Shown piece after piece: positions 9,267-16,212 of a stretch of DNA of 29,502 nt. A model generated the notes under the pieces. That model ran no database searches. It was not told the DNA's origin and was given only the letters and a program-made list of their open reading frames with translations. The stretch spans positions 1 through 29,502 of the IMG/VR virus record IMGVR_UViG_3300048837_000737, one strand, 5' to 3'. Position 1 is the first letter of the stretch. Every line of letters starts with the position of its first letter. The stretch is from a virus. The position numbers and the translations under genes were made by a program.

Positions 9267-10812
9267 AGTCGTCAGCACCATTCGATCGAGCGGGGGGGAC
9301 TACACCACTCTGTCCGCTTGGGAGGCTGGCGAGCAGGGCGATCTGGTCACGGCCGACGAGATCCGCACCGCGGAGTGTTACGACGACTGGCCTAGCGGTC
9401 TTGTCGACAATGTAACCATCGACGGCAGCACGACCGATAGCACCCGCTACATGCGGATCACGGTGGCCAGCGGGCACCGCCACACCGGCACCCCGCAAAG
9501 CGGCTTCTACATGAAGCGTGCGGCCGGGTCGTCGTCGCGCATGATCAGCATCGCCGACGATTATCTGCGGTGCGAGTGGCTGGACGTTGAAAATACGACC
9601 GCATCGGGCGCTGGATTTGGGTACACCAGCGGCACCGGCGTTGTGCTGCTGAATTGCATCGCCAAGTCAGGAGCGTCGGCCAGCGCCTTTGCAAACATCG
9701 GCAGCGGAGTGACTTTCCTGTGCTGCCTGGCCTGGGGCGGCACCTACGGCTTCCAGTTTGTGACTGGCACCACGCCGCAAGTGCTCAACTGCGTGGCGGC
9801 TAATGCGTCGAACACGGGTTTCCGCGCTAGCGGCAATCTTGGCGGTGGCGCGGCGCTTAAGAACTGCGTCGCCTACAACAACCCGACGCCTTACAGCGCG
9901 GCCAGTTTTGGCACTGGCAGCACCCATAACGCAACAGACAGCGCCAGCGACGACGCCCCGGGCGGCGATAGCGTCACCGGCATCAGCAGCAGCGATTTTG
10001 TCGACGCTGCCAACAACGACTTCCACCTGGCCAGCGGCTCGGCGCTGATCGGCGCGGGGACGAACCTCTACAGCGACTTCACGACCGACATCGACGGCGA
10101 TACCTGGCCGTCGTCGGGGGCGTGGGATATCGGGTTCGATTATCGGGTGGCGGCGGGCGGACAAACTGTCGCCATCGGCCAAGCCACCGAGACCGACACA
10201 GCGCAGGCCTTCACCGCGGTGCCTGGAGCCTTGGCCGTCAGCATCGGCCAGGCCAGCGAAACCGACCTCGCCCAGGCCTTCACTCCGGCCACCGGCGGCG
10301 GACCTCAGACGGTCGCCATCGGGCAGGTCTTGGAGACCGACCTAGCGCAGGCGTTCACGGCCGTCCCTGGCGCCTTCTCGGCAACCATCGGTCAAGCGCA
10401 GGAGCTGGACGAGTCGCAGACCTTCACGCGCGTTGTCGGTGGCGCGACGGCAATCCAGCAAGCGCAGGAGCAGGACGCCGCGCAGCCGTTCACGGCCGCC
10501 CCCGGCGGCGTGGCGGTTGTCATCGGCCAGCCGCAGGAAAGCGACGTTGCGCAGGCCATGGCGGTGCAGGCTGTGGCCGCCATCACGGCGGGCATGGTCT
10601 TCGAGATCGACTTGGCGCAGCCAGTCACGGGCTTGACAGGCGGCGCCGCCGTCGCCATTGGCCAGGTGAGCGAGACGGATACCGCGCTTCCCGTGACGGC
10701 CGTTGGCGGTGGCATCGAGATCGACTTCAGCGCCATCCGGCGCATCTCAAGCGGGGCGGTGGCGGCGCGGGTGTCGCGCGGCGCCGTCTTGCGCATCAGC
10801 GTGGAGGCATGA
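9256..10812 (+). CDS. beta-helix tail fibre-like protein with C-terminal repeats
   Basis: 518 residues from GTG 9256 with AGGAAA 9 bases upstream. Residues 1-300 carry the pattern of a right-handed beta-helix: short strands each with Asn/Cys/Gly turns (LLNCIAKSG, FLCCLAWGG, VLNCVAANASNTG, LKNCVAYNN) and an N-terminal SSGGDYTTLSAWE motif that precedes such helices. Residues 306-489 are eight tandem repeats of the type IGQxxExDxAQxFT-VPGA, followed by a short tail. The architecture fits a receptor-facing fibre or spike. It shares the transcript with the tail genes and overlaps the next gene by 4 bases. Confidence 0.65.
   Translation: MATEVVSTIRSSGGDYTTLSAWEAGEQGDLVTADEIRTAECYDDWPSGLVDNVTIDGSTTDSTRYMRITVASGHRHTGTPQSGFYMKRAAGSSSRMISIADDYLRCEWLDVENTTASGAGFGYTSGTGVVLLNCIAKSGASASAFANIGSGVTFLCCLAWGGTYGFQFVTGTTPQVLNCVAANASNTGFRASGNLGGGAALKNCVAYNNPTPYSAASFGTGSTHNATDSASDDAPGGDSVTGISSSDFVDAANNDFHLASGSALIGAGTNLYSDFTTDIDGDTWPSSGAWDIGFDYRVAAGGQTVAIGQATETDTAQAFTAVPGALAVSIGQASETDLAQAFTPATGGGPQTVAIGQVLETDLAQAFTAVPGAFSATIGQAQELDESQTFTRVVGGATAIQQAQEQDAAQPFTAAPGGVAVVIGQPQESDVAQAMAVQAVAAITAGMVFEIDLAQPVTGLTGGAAVAIGQVSETDTALPVTAVGGGIEIDFSAIRRISSGAVAARVSRGAVLRISVEA
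10171..10722 (+). repeat. eight tandem 66-75 bp coding repeats in the fibre gene
   Basis: Repeat units start at 10171, 10240, 10315, 10384, 10450, 10519, 10585 and 10654, with lengths of 69, 75, 69, 66, 69, 66, 69 and 69 bases, always in frame. The protein consensus is (A/S/T)IGQxxExDxAQ(A/P)(F/V)TxxxGG. Units 1-3 and 8 are closest to the consensus; units 5-7 are degenerate (IQQ, AGM replacing IGQ). Similar GQ-ET(D)TAQ repeats occur in bacterial and phage surface proteins. Confidence 0.85.
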
Positions 10813-11156
10813 CAGTGGTCGTCAATCCCAACTTGCGGCCGGCCGACCAGGTTGCCCCGGTCGATGTCGATGAGCGCGTGCCGCTGCTCTTCGACTTCGC
10901 CAACATGGACAGCGCGGCCACGGAGGTCGCCGGCACGCCCGCGCTGAGCTGCGAGGCCATCGAAGGCACGGACCCCAACGCCTCCGGCTGCGTCGAGAGC
11001 CCGCCACAGGTCAGTGGCCTGCAGGTGGCGGTGTGGTTCAGCGGCGTCGAGCCCGGCGTTGTCTACCTGGTGCGCTGCGTGGCCACGCTCGACACCGGCG
11101 CCGTACTCACCCGGGCGATGAAAGTGCCGGCGCTGCGCGTGGGCGGCGGCGAGTGA
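10809..11156 (+). CDS. small tail-module protein, possible Ig-like domain
   Basis: 115 residues from ATG 10809, overlapping the fibre stop (ATGA). It looks like an all-beta domain of about 100 residues (DERVPLLFDF, GLQVAVWFSGVEPGVVYLVR, AVLTRAMKVPAL), similar in pattern to the Ig/FN3-like accessory domains common at phage tail tips. No signal or membrane segment. It is the last gene of the tail module. The fold is inferred from the strand pattern only. Confidence 0.55.
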   Translation: MTVVVNPNLRPADQVAPVDVDERVPLLFDFANMDSAATEVAGTPALSCEAIEGTDPNASGCVESPPQVSGLQVAVWFSGVEPGVVYLVRCVATLDTGAVLTRAMKVPALRVGGGE

Positions 11157-11165
11157 GGAGGCGGC

Positions 11166-11504
11166 ATGTTGATCGGCATCGCGTCTGCCCTGCTGCTGTG
11201 GGTGCTGCTGGGCGCCGTGGTGGCGGCCCTGACGGGCCAGCTGCACGTGCGGCGCTGGCTGCACCAGGCCTTTCTGGCGGTGGACCAGCTCTGCAACGTC
11301 CTGGCCACACCCATGCACGGCGGCGCCTGGGCCGACGAGACGCTGAGCGCCCGCGCCTACCGCGCGCACAGCGCCGGCCGCTTGTGGGGCCGCGTGTGCA
11401 TGCCGGTCATCGACCTGCTGTTCATGTGGCAGGGACCGCGCCACTGCGAGCGCGCCTACATCGCCGAGCGCGAGCGGCTGCACGCGCCACCGGAGGCCCG
11501 ATGA
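11166..11504 (+). CDS. small membrane protein of the lysis region
   Basis: 112 residues with an excellent ribosome site (AGGAGG). A hydrophobic helix spans residues 2-23 (LIGIASALLLWVLLGAVVAAL). A conserved-looking soluble part with WADETLSARAYRAH and GRVCMPVIDLLFMWQ follows. I recognise this pattern from small proteins that sit between tail and lysis genes in many proteobacterial phages; their role is unknown. Holin function is possible but it has only one clear membrane segment plus a weak amphipathic one. Confidence 0.55.
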   Translation: MLIGIASALLLWVLLGAVVAALTGQLHVRRWLHQAFLAVDQLCNVLATPMHGGAWADETLSARAYRAHSAGRLWGRVCMPVIDLLFMWQGPRHCERAYIAERERLHAPPEAR

Positions 11505-11788
11505 GCGACGATCTGCACCCGACCCGCCTGTACTGGTGCGCGGCCACCGGCCGCTGCATCGTGCGGCATGAGGGCGTGGAGGTGCGGCGCTGCACCCGGC
11601 CGCCGGTGCTGGCTCATGTCGCGCGCCTGGTCGAGCTCGAATACCTGCCCGGCACCGGCCACATGTACGTGCAAGAGGCCACCGGCGCCCGGCGCGACAT
11701 GCAGGCCGGCGAGGCGGCCGAGTGCCTGGCGTACCTGCGGGCGGTAGCTGCAGCGGGACAAGACAAGGCGAGCGACTGGAGGCCCTGA
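11501..11788 (+). CDS. small phage protein, unknown function
   Basis: 95 residues from ATG 11501, overlapping the preceding stop (ATGA) with GGAGG 4 bases upstream of the start. The protein is soluble, contains two Cys near the start (WCAATGRC) and a second pair region (RRCTRPP), and ends in a helical Ala-rich part. The next gene begins directly at the following base. No family recognised; placed in the lysis operon. Confidence 0.55.
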   Translation: MSDDLHPTRLYWCAATGRCIVRHEGVEVRRCTRPPVLAHVARLVELEYLPGTGHMYVQEATGARRDMQAGEAAECLAYLRAVAAAGQDKASDWRP

Positions 11789-12022
11789 GTGGACGGCAAG
11801 CGAATCAACCCCGCGCAAGCCTGGTGGGATGCCGCGCCAAGCGTGGCTGCCGTCACGGCATGGCTGGCCGGCCTGAGCGTCGAGAAGTGGCTCGGCATCC
11901 TGGGCATCGTATTTCTGGCCCTGCAGATCGTCGGCTACCTCTGGCGGCTGCGGCGCGACATGCGGCGCGAGGACGAGCGGCGCGCCAGTCGGATGTCGGC
12001 GCATGAAGAGGACTCGGCGTGA
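11789..12022 (+). CDS. holin candidate
   Basis: 77 residues, GTG start immediately after the preceding stop. One strong membrane helix (WLGILGIVFLALQIVGYLW, about residues 34-52) is preceded by a weaker hydrophobic Ala/Val segment (residues 14-28) and followed by a highly charged tail rich in Arg/Asp/Glu. Small size, charged C-terminus and direct overlap with the endolysin gene (ATGA at 12019) are typical of phage holins. Whether it or another membrane protein here is the true holin cannot be decided from sequence. Confidence 0.6.
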   Translation: MDGKRINPAQAWWDAAPSVAAVTAWLAGLSVEKWLGILGIVFLALQIVGYLWRLRRDMRREDERRASRMSAHEEDSA

Positions 12023-12804
12023 TGCAACTCCCTGACCCATCCTTGCCGTGGCCCATCCCAATGGCGGCCGTGGCCATCATCGCCGAGCGCGAGTCGCTGC
12101 GCCTGCGGGCCTACCTCTGCCCGGCCGGCGTGCCCACCATCGGCTGGGGCGAAACCGACGGCGTGCAGCTGGGCGACACCTGCACCAAGGAACAGGCCGA
12201 CCGCTGGTTGTGCGACGACCTGGCCGACCGGACAAAGGCCGTGCTGGCGATGATGACCGTGCGGCCCAGCCCCAACCAGCTGGGTGCGCTGGTGAGCCTG
12301 GCCTACAACATCGGCCTGCGCGACGACAAGCGCAAGCGCGGCCTGTACTACACCACCGTGCGCCGGCTGCACAACGAGATGGATTTCGACGGCGCGGCCC
12401 GCGCCTTCGACTTGCTGAACAAGGCGCGAAACCCCAAGACCGGCCAGCTCGAGGTGCTGCGCGGCCTGACGATCCGCCGCAAGCTGGAAGCGGCGCTGTA
12501 CGTCACCCCCGAGCCCGACGACCCGCCAGCACCCATGCCGCAGGCCGTGGAGCCAGAAAGCAAGCTGACCGAGAGCCCGCTGGCCCGCACCGGCGCCGGC
12601 CTGGGGCTTGGCGGCGTGGTGGCTGCGGTGCAAGAGTGGGGCGGCAGCATCACCGGCCTGAAGCCCATGCTGGACACCGCGCGCGGTTTGCTGGTCGACA
12701 CGCTGGGTGTGCCGCCGGGTCTGATCTTGCCGTTGGCGCTGCTGGGTGCTGCCGGCCTGGTCGTCTACTGGCGCCGCCGGCAGCGGGCTGAGGGCTGGGC
12801 ATGA
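12019..12804 (+). CDS. endolysin, GH24 lysozyme with C-terminal membrane segment
   Basis: 261 residues, start overlapping the holin candidate. The lysozyme domain (about residues 15-165) shows the T4-lysozyme motif ERESLRLRAYLCPAGVPTIG with Glu25, Cys34 and Thr40 at the spacing of the catalytic Glu-Asp-Thr triad. Cys in place of Asp is known from the P1 Lyz group. NQLGALVSLAYNIG is the second conserved family motif. A Pro-rich linker (about 168-185) leads to a Gly/Ala-rich segment and a C-terminal helix (about residues 234-252) ending in Arg residues. There is no N-terminal SAR or signal sequence. Role: cleavage of peptidoglycan at lysis. Confidence 0.88.
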   Translation: MMQLPDPSLPWPIPMAAVAIIAERESLRLRAYLCPAGVPTIGWGETDGVQLGDTCTKEQADRWLCDDLADRTKAVLAMMTVRPSPNQLGALVSLAYNIGLRDDKRKRGLYYTTVRRLHNEMDFDGAARAFDLLNKARNPKTGQLEVLRGLTIRRKLEAALYVTPEPDDPPAPMPQAVEPESKLTESPLARTGAGLGLGGVVAAVQEWGGSITGLKPMLDTARGLLVDTLGVPPGLILPLALLGAAGLVVYWRRRQRAEGWA

Positions 12805-13346
12805 CCTGGCTGCTGGCCCTTGCCAAACCGCTGCTGGCCGTGCTGCGCGCCGTGCCGCTGGGGGTGTGGGTGTTCATCGCGGTGCTGGCCTGGGGCGGCT
12901 GGCAGCGCCACCGCGCCATCAGCGCCACCGAGGCCCGCGCGCAGGCCGAGCAAGCCGCCGCCGTACACGAGGCCACTGCCGCGGCCCAGGCGGCAGCGCG
13001 CGAGCTCGAGCATGCCCTCAACACCAAGGCCAAGGAGGCCGCCGATGCATACCGAGCCAGGGAGGCGCGCCTGCGCCGTGATGCTGCTGCTGTGCACACT
13101 GAGCGTGACCGGCTGCTCGACGCCGTTGCCGCCGCCGGCGCCTGTCCAGCCGGCCCGGGTGCCTCCGCCCCCGGCGGAGTTGATGCAGCCGCCGGACTCC
13201 GGGATGTGGTCCGACAGTGTGTTGGAGCTCTTGCGCAGGTGGCAGCGGCTGCTGATGCCAGCGACGCCCGCCTGAGTGGCTTGCAGGACTACGTGCGCGC
13301 CGTGGGTCTGGTGCCGGCGGCATCGGGGGCTGAGGCCAGGCCGTGA
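12801..13346 (+). CDS. Rz-like inner-membrane spanin (i-spanin)
   Basis: 181 residues, start overlapping the endolysin stop by 4 bases. An N-terminal membrane helix (about residues 19-35, LGVWVFIAVLAWGGW) is followed by a long Ala/Glu/Arg coiled coil (about 40-110) and a C-terminal periplasmic region with two Cys. This is the topology of Rz/DUF2514-type i-spanins. A lipoprotein frame with a Pro-rich segment is nested in the +1 frame, as expected for embedded Rz/Rz1 pairs. Role: links the membranes at the last lysis step. Confidence 0.8.
   Translation: MTWLLALAKPLLAVLRAVPLGVWVFIAVLAWGGWQRHRAISATEARAQAEQAAAVHEATAAAQAAARELEHALNTKAKEAADAYRAREARLRRDAAAVHTERDRLLDAVAAAGACPAGPGASAPGGVDAAAGLRDVVRQCVGALAQVAAAADASDARLSGLQDYVRAVGLVPAASGAEARP
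13045..13275 (+). CDS. Rz1-like outer-membrane lipoprotein spanin (nested)
   Basis: 76 residues, entirely inside the i-spanin gene in another frame, with a strong ribosome site (AAGGAGG, 7 bases upstream). The signal sequence is RRACAVMLLLCTLSVTGC with lipobox VTGC. It is followed at once by a Pro-rich stretch (STPLPPPAPVQPARVPPPP), and the C-terminus is an amphipathic helix. Short, Pro-rich lipoprotein and nested location are diagnostic of Rz1-type o-spanins. It pairs with the surrounding gene product. Confidence 0.85.
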   Translation: MHTEPGRRACAVMLLLCTLSVTGCSTPLPPPAPVQPARVPPPPAELMQPPDSGMWSDSVLELLRRWQRLLMPATPA

Positions 13347-13636
13347 TCGCCTGGCTACAGGCCCTGCCGTGGTGGGTGTGGGCCCTGTGGGCTGGCATGC
13401 TGCCCATCGGCTGGCTGATCGGCGCGGCCGTCGACCGCCGCCGCCTGGCGCGCGAGGTGCTCGAGCTGAAGGGCCGCCTGGCCGAGGCGCGCACGGCCCG
13501 GCTAGACCTGCTGGTGTACCTGGACCGCGCGGCCAGCGCGGCGGCCGTCATGCAGCGCGAGCGCGATGCCGTGGTGGAGACGGCCGCCGGTGTGGCCAAG
13601 CTGGCACGGCTGGATGCGCTGCGGCCGAGGGTGTAG
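13343..13636 (+). CDS. small membrane/coiled-coil protein at the end of the lysis module
   Basis: 97 residues, GTG start overlapping the i-spanin stop. An N-terminal Trp-rich membrane helix (WLQALPWWVWALWAGMLPIG, about residues 4-23) precedes a charged coiled coil (DRRRLAREVLELKGRLAEAR). The topology resembles a second i-spanin-like or holin-associated protein. It is the last + strand gene before the attachment site. No family name can be given. Confidence 0.55.
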   Translation: MIAWLQALPWWVWALWAGMLPIGWLIGAAVDRRRLAREVLELKGRLAEARTARLDLLVYLDRAASAAAVMQRERDAVVETAAGVAKLARLDALRPRV

Positions 13637-13651
13637 CGCGCCTGTCCTGGG

Positions 13652-13669
13652 TTGTCGCGCCGTTGTAGC
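13652..13669 (+). repeat. left arm-type direct repeat, candidate integrase site
   Basis: TTGTCGCGCCGTTGTAGC, itself two copies of TTGT(C/A)GC. It is repeated at 13845-13862 with 17 of 18 bases identical and in the same orientation, with the tRNA-like core between them. A related unit GTGTAGCGC lies at 13631. Arm-type sites flanking the core on both sides are the hallmark of attP for lambda-type integrases. Binding is inferred. Confidence 0.55.
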
Positions 13670-13673
13670 GCGC

Positions 13674-14957
13674 TCACCCGGCTTTTCGAGGCTTGACGCT
13701 CCGTAAGGTGTTGATTTTCAACACCTGGCCGTCCGCGGATCGGGTTGTGATTCTGGTCGTCGTGGGTTCGAGTCCCATCAGCCACCCCACCCTATGAGAT
13801 TCGGCCCCTTCGGGGGCCTTTTTCTTGGCCGTCTCTGGCGGCACTTGTCGCGCAGTTGTAGCAGGGCCGATGTTGCCGGCCCAGGCAGCTACGTGGCCCG
13901 GCGCCAGGTGCGCATAGCGCTGCAGCATGGCGGGCGAAGCCCAGCCGCCCAGCTCCTGCAGCACGCTGTCGGGCGTGCCCGCGATGCGGTGCCAGCTGGC
14001 CCAGGTGTGCCGCAGGTCGTGCCAGCGCAGAGCGGGCACGCCGGCGCGGATGCAGGCCTTGCGCCAGGCGGCGCTGCTGGCCTTGCCTGTGGGGGCGTCC
14101 CACACCAGGCGCGGCTTCTCTTCCGGCCGGCGCTTCTTGGCCCACCGCGGCGCCGGGAACACCCAGCGCTTGTGCATGCCCTGCTGACCCTGCAGCACGT
14201 CGAGCGCGTCGGCGTTGAGCGGCACGGCAATGGCCTTGCCGGCCTTGGCCTGGTCGGCATGCACCCAGGCAGCAGCTCGCGCCAGGTCTACCTGGGACCA
14301 CTCCAACAGGCGCACGTTGCTCTCACGCAATCCGGTGGACATGGCGAAGCGCGCCATCGCGCGCAGGTGCTCGGGCAGCTCGGCCAGCAGCTTGATGGCC
14401 TGCTCGTGCGTCAGCCAGGTGGTGCGGCCCTGCGGCTCGTGCAGCTTGGGCACGGGCGGCGGCGCCGGCAGCCAGCCGCGCACCTGGGCGTGGCGCAGGA
14501 TGCGCGACAGGTCGGACAGGTAGCGGTTGACGGTGGCAGCCGACAGGTGCCGCGGCGCCGGCGGCGGCTTGCCTGCGGCCCGCGCGGCGGCGATCTCGGC
14601 GGCGTTGGCGGGCTCGGCCTGGCGATCGCTGCTGAGGCGTCGCACCACGTCGGCGGTGATGCTGGCCAGCGGCTTGCTGGCCAAGCGGGCCGAGAGCCAG
14701 CGCAGGTTGCGCTTGGCCTCTTCGATGCTGCGCAGGTGCTTGTGCTCGGCCAGCCAGCTGAGCACGGCTTCGTCCCAGGTGTGGGTGGGGGCCTCGCCTA
14801 GTCGCTGCTGCCGCCACTGATCGCGGTAAGCCGTGGCGGCCCACTCCTTCGCCGCGGCTTCGTCCGAGGTGCCAGTGCTGCGGACAAAGCGGCCGCCGCC
14901 CGGAACGGTGAAGTCGACCCACCAGATTCCGCGCTCGCCGCGGCGGTAGACACGCAT
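13674..14957 (-). CDS. int: phage tyrosine integrase
   Basis: 427 residues. It starts at ATG 14957 with ribosome site AGGGGAG. An N-terminal arm-binding region and a SAM-like core-binding region (about 55-165) precede the catalytic domain. Catalytic residues visible: Arg211 (STGLRESN), Lys238/241, HDLR with His313 and Arg316, Trp339 (GGWAS) and Tyr348 (MLQRYAHL). The family catalyses integration and excision at attP/attB. The domain ends near residue 360; the rest is encoded by the terminator and, for residues about 391-405 (WLMGLEPTTTRITT), by the antisense of the tRNA-His fragment. The frame thus runs through the att core and its real C-terminus would change on integration. Confidence 0.92.
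   Translation of the reverse strand: MRVYRRGERGIWWVDFTVPGGGRFVRSTGTSDEAAAKEWAATAYRDQWRQQRLGEAPTHTWDEAVLSWLAEHKHLRSIEEAKRNLRWLSARLASKPLASITADVVRRLSSDRQAEPANAAEIAAARAAGKPPPAPRHLSAATVNRYLSDLSRILRHAQVRGWLPAPPPVPKLHEPQGRTTWLTHEQAIKLLAELPEHLRAMARFAMSTGLRESNVRLLEWSQVDLARAAAWVHADQAKAGKAIAVPLNADALDVLQGQQGMHKRWVFPAPRWAKKRRPEEKPRLVWDAPTGKASSAAWRKACIRAGVPALRWHDLRHTWASWHRIAGTPDSVLQELGGWASPAMLQRYAHLAPGHVAAWAGNIGPATTARQVPPETAKKKAPEGAESHRVGWLMGLEPTTTRITTRSADGQVLKINTLRSVKPRKAG
13706..13726 (+). other. perfect inverted repeat next to the att core
   Basis: AGGTGTTGA-TTT-TCAACACCT, a 9-bp perfect stem with a 3-base loop, 18 bases left of the tRNA-like core and inside the integrase 3' coding region. It could be a protein-binding site in attP (excisionase or host factor) or a terminator-like element for the leftward transcript. 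No T run follows on either strand. Confidence 0.45.
13745..13789 (+). other. attP-like core: 3' fragment of tRNA-His
   Basis: From the anticodon loop TTGTGAT (anticodon GTG) through anticodon-stem 3' strand TCTGG, T-arm GTGGG-TTCGAGT-CCCAT and acceptor strand CAGCCACC to CCA at 13787-13789, the sequence matches a bacterial tRNA-His. The matching 5' half is absent: upstream bases do not form D-arm or acceptor strands. Phages that integrate into tRNA genes carry exactly such a 3' fragment. Lysis genes lie on one side and integrase on the other, so both flanks are phage, as in attP. Confidence 0.8.
13803..13826 (+). terminator. intrinsic terminator carried beside the tRNA fragment
   Basis: GGCCCC-TTCG-GGGGCC followed by TTTTTCTT on the + strand, 13 bases after the tRNA CCA. 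After integration it would sit right behind the rebuilt host tRNA-His gene and end its transcript. It would also face the leftward integrase transcript. On the minus strand the same DNA encodes part of the integrase C-terminal extension (KKKAPEGAE). Confidence 0.85.
13845..13862 (+). repeat. right arm-type direct repeat, candidate integrase site
   Basis: TTGTCGCGCAGTTGTAGC, second copy of the 18-bp repeat (one mismatch with 13652-13669). It lies 55 bases beyond the tRNA-like core on the integrase side and inside the integrase coding frame. Confidence 0.55.
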
Positions 14958-15181
14958 GCCGGCTTCTCCCCTTGTAACGCTGTTGACCCTTGAAGCGGCG
15001 CACTGTACTGCCGGCGCACCCAGTCGATGAGGTCGGCTTCGACGAACAGGTAGGCGCGCCCCAGGCGGGCCGCGGGCAGACCGCGCTCGCGGATGGCCTC
15101 AGACACCGTGTCGGGGTGCGCCTTGAGCAGGCGCGCGGCCTGGGTCAGGGTGAGGATGCGGGGGCGGGGTGACATGGTCAT
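14798..15181 (-). CDS. excisionase-family HTH protein
   Basis: 127 residues. Residues 8-60 form a MerR/excisionase-type helix-turn-helix ([20 protein letters not shown], then [20 protein letters not shown]). The C-terminal tail with [18 protein letters not shown] and KPRRRS is typical of the small HTH proteins found next to phage integrases. It starts at ATG 15181, overlapping the IntI stop (ATGA); ATG 15175 is the alternative. Its 3' end overlaps the integrase start by 160 bases in another frame. Likely role: recombination directionality factor. Confidence 0.75.
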   Translation of the reverse strand: MTMSPRPRILTLTQAARLLKAHPDTVSEAIRERGLPAARLGRAYLFVEADLIDWVRRQYSAPLQGSTALQGEKPACVSTAAASAESGGSTSPFRAAAALSAALAPRTKPRRRSGPPRLTAISGGSSD

Positions 15182-16167
15182 GCCAGGCTGTCCAGCGGGC
15201 TGGCCACGCCGGCGGCGCCGACATTCGCCACGTGGGTGTAGATCATGGTCGTGCTGACGTCGCTGTGCCCCAGCAACTGCTGGATGGTGCGGATGTCCTT
15301 GCCCGACTCCAGCAGGTGCGTGGCAAAGCTGTGGCGCAGCGTGTGCGCGGTGACGTGCTTGTGGATGCCGGCGCGCTGTGCGGCGCCGCGCAGCGTGCGA
15401 TTGAGCGTCTTGGGGTGCAGGTGGTGGCGCCGGATGACGCCGGTGCGCGGGCAGGTGCTGTAGTCGTCGGCGGCAAAGATCCACTGCCATTCCCACGCGC
15501 GCGGGGCGTTGGGGTACTTGATGGCCAGTGCGTGCGGCAGATCGACGTCGACCATGCCGCGCATGGTGTCCAGCGCATGCAGGCGGGCCCGGTGTGCGAG
15601 CTGGGCACGCAGGCCGGCCTCGAGCGACCGCGGCAGCATGGTGGTGCGGTCTTTGTCGCCCTTGCCGGCGCGGATGGTGATGACGCGGCGGTCGAAGTCC
15701 AGGTCCTGCACGCGCAGGCGAAGCACATCACTCTGCCGCATACCGGTGGCGTAGGTCAGAGCTACGGCCAGTCCGGCGCTGGTGCGCGGCAGCTGGGCGA
15801 CGATGGCGCGCACTTCAGCCTGGCTGAGCACGCGGGGCAGGTGCACGGGCTGCTTCGCGCTGACGATGTGATCCAGCCACGGCAGGCTCATGCCCAACAC
15901 CTGCCGATACAGGAAAAGGATGGCCGCTTTCGCCTGGCGCTGGGTGCTGGCCGAGACTTTCTTCTCGGTGGCGAGCTGAGTGAGCCAGGCCTGCACTCGG
16001 TCGCCGCCCAGCGTGGCCGGGTGCTTGCGGTCGGCCCAGCGCACGAAGGCCTTGTACCAGGCCACATAGATGCGCTCTGTGGCCAGGCTGTAGTGGCGCA
16101 CACGGCATGCCTGCCGGATCTGGTCTGCCAGCTTGGCGGGCTTGGCGGTGGCGGTGTTAGTGGACAT
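15178..16167 (-). CDS. intI: integron integrase
   Basis: 329 residues, normal length for IntI. It is a tyrosine recombinase with catalytic Arg144 ([13 protein letters not shown]), Lys169/172, HTLR with His275 and Arg278, His301 ([10 protein letters not shown]) and Tyr310. The IntI-specific extra helix is clearly present at about residues 208-230 ([20 protein letters not shown]); it separates integron integrases from XerCD and phage integrases. The family recombines attI with folded attC sites. Upstream lie an attI-type core and four attC-like sites. Translationally coupled to the HTH gene downstream, so it now sits in an intI-xis-int series. Confidence 0.95.
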   Translation of the reverse strand: MSTNTATAKPAKLADQIRQACRVRHYSLATERIYVAWYKAFVRWADRKHPATLGGDRVQAWLTQLATEKKVSASTQRQAKAAILFLYRQVLGMSLPWLDHIVSAKQPVHLPRVLSQAEVRAIVAQLPRTSAGLAVALTYATGMRQSDVLRLRVQDLDFDRRVITIRAGKGDKDRTTMLPRSLEAGLRAQLAHRARLHALDTMRGMVDVDLPHALAIKYPNAPRAWEWQWIFAADDYSTCPRTGVIRRHHLHPKTLNRTLRGAAQRAGIHKHVTAHTLRHSFATHLLESGKDIRTIQQLLGHSDVSTTMIYTHVANVGAAGVASPLDSLA

Positions 16168-16185
16168 GGCCGGTGTTAGCGGACA
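16152..16185 (+). repeat. direct repeats at the intI start, attI-type
   Basis: CGGTGTTAGTGGACA at 16152-16166 and CGGTGTTAGCGGACA at 16171-16185, 14 of 15 bases identical and 19 bases apart. They lie over the first codons of intI and just inside attI. Known attI sites carry direct repeats that bind IntI at this place, so these are candidate DR1/DR2-like sites. Confidence 0.5.
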
Positions 16186-16212
16186 GGTGGTGTCTGAGAA
16201 TTCAAGTTAGGC
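16168..16212 (+). other. attI-like site with core GTTAGGC
   Basis: Between the intI start and the first cassette, with core site GTTAGGC at 16206-16212 preceded by TTCAA, like the AAAGTTAG of known attI sites. The core on the + strand, adjacent to and divergent from intI, is the canonical attI position. The core complement also supplies the TAA stop of the neighbouring minus-strand cassette gene. Confidence 0.65.

Noticed and set aside
13743-13789. A complete tRNA-His gene
   Set aside because: Only the 3' half is present. The bases before the anticodon loop do not form a D-arm or an acceptor strand, so it is an attachment-site fragment.
15178-16167. A second phage integrase or XerC/D
   Set aside because: The extra helix with ALAIKYPNA...WEWQW is specific to integron integrases, and attI/attC-like sites lie directly beside it.
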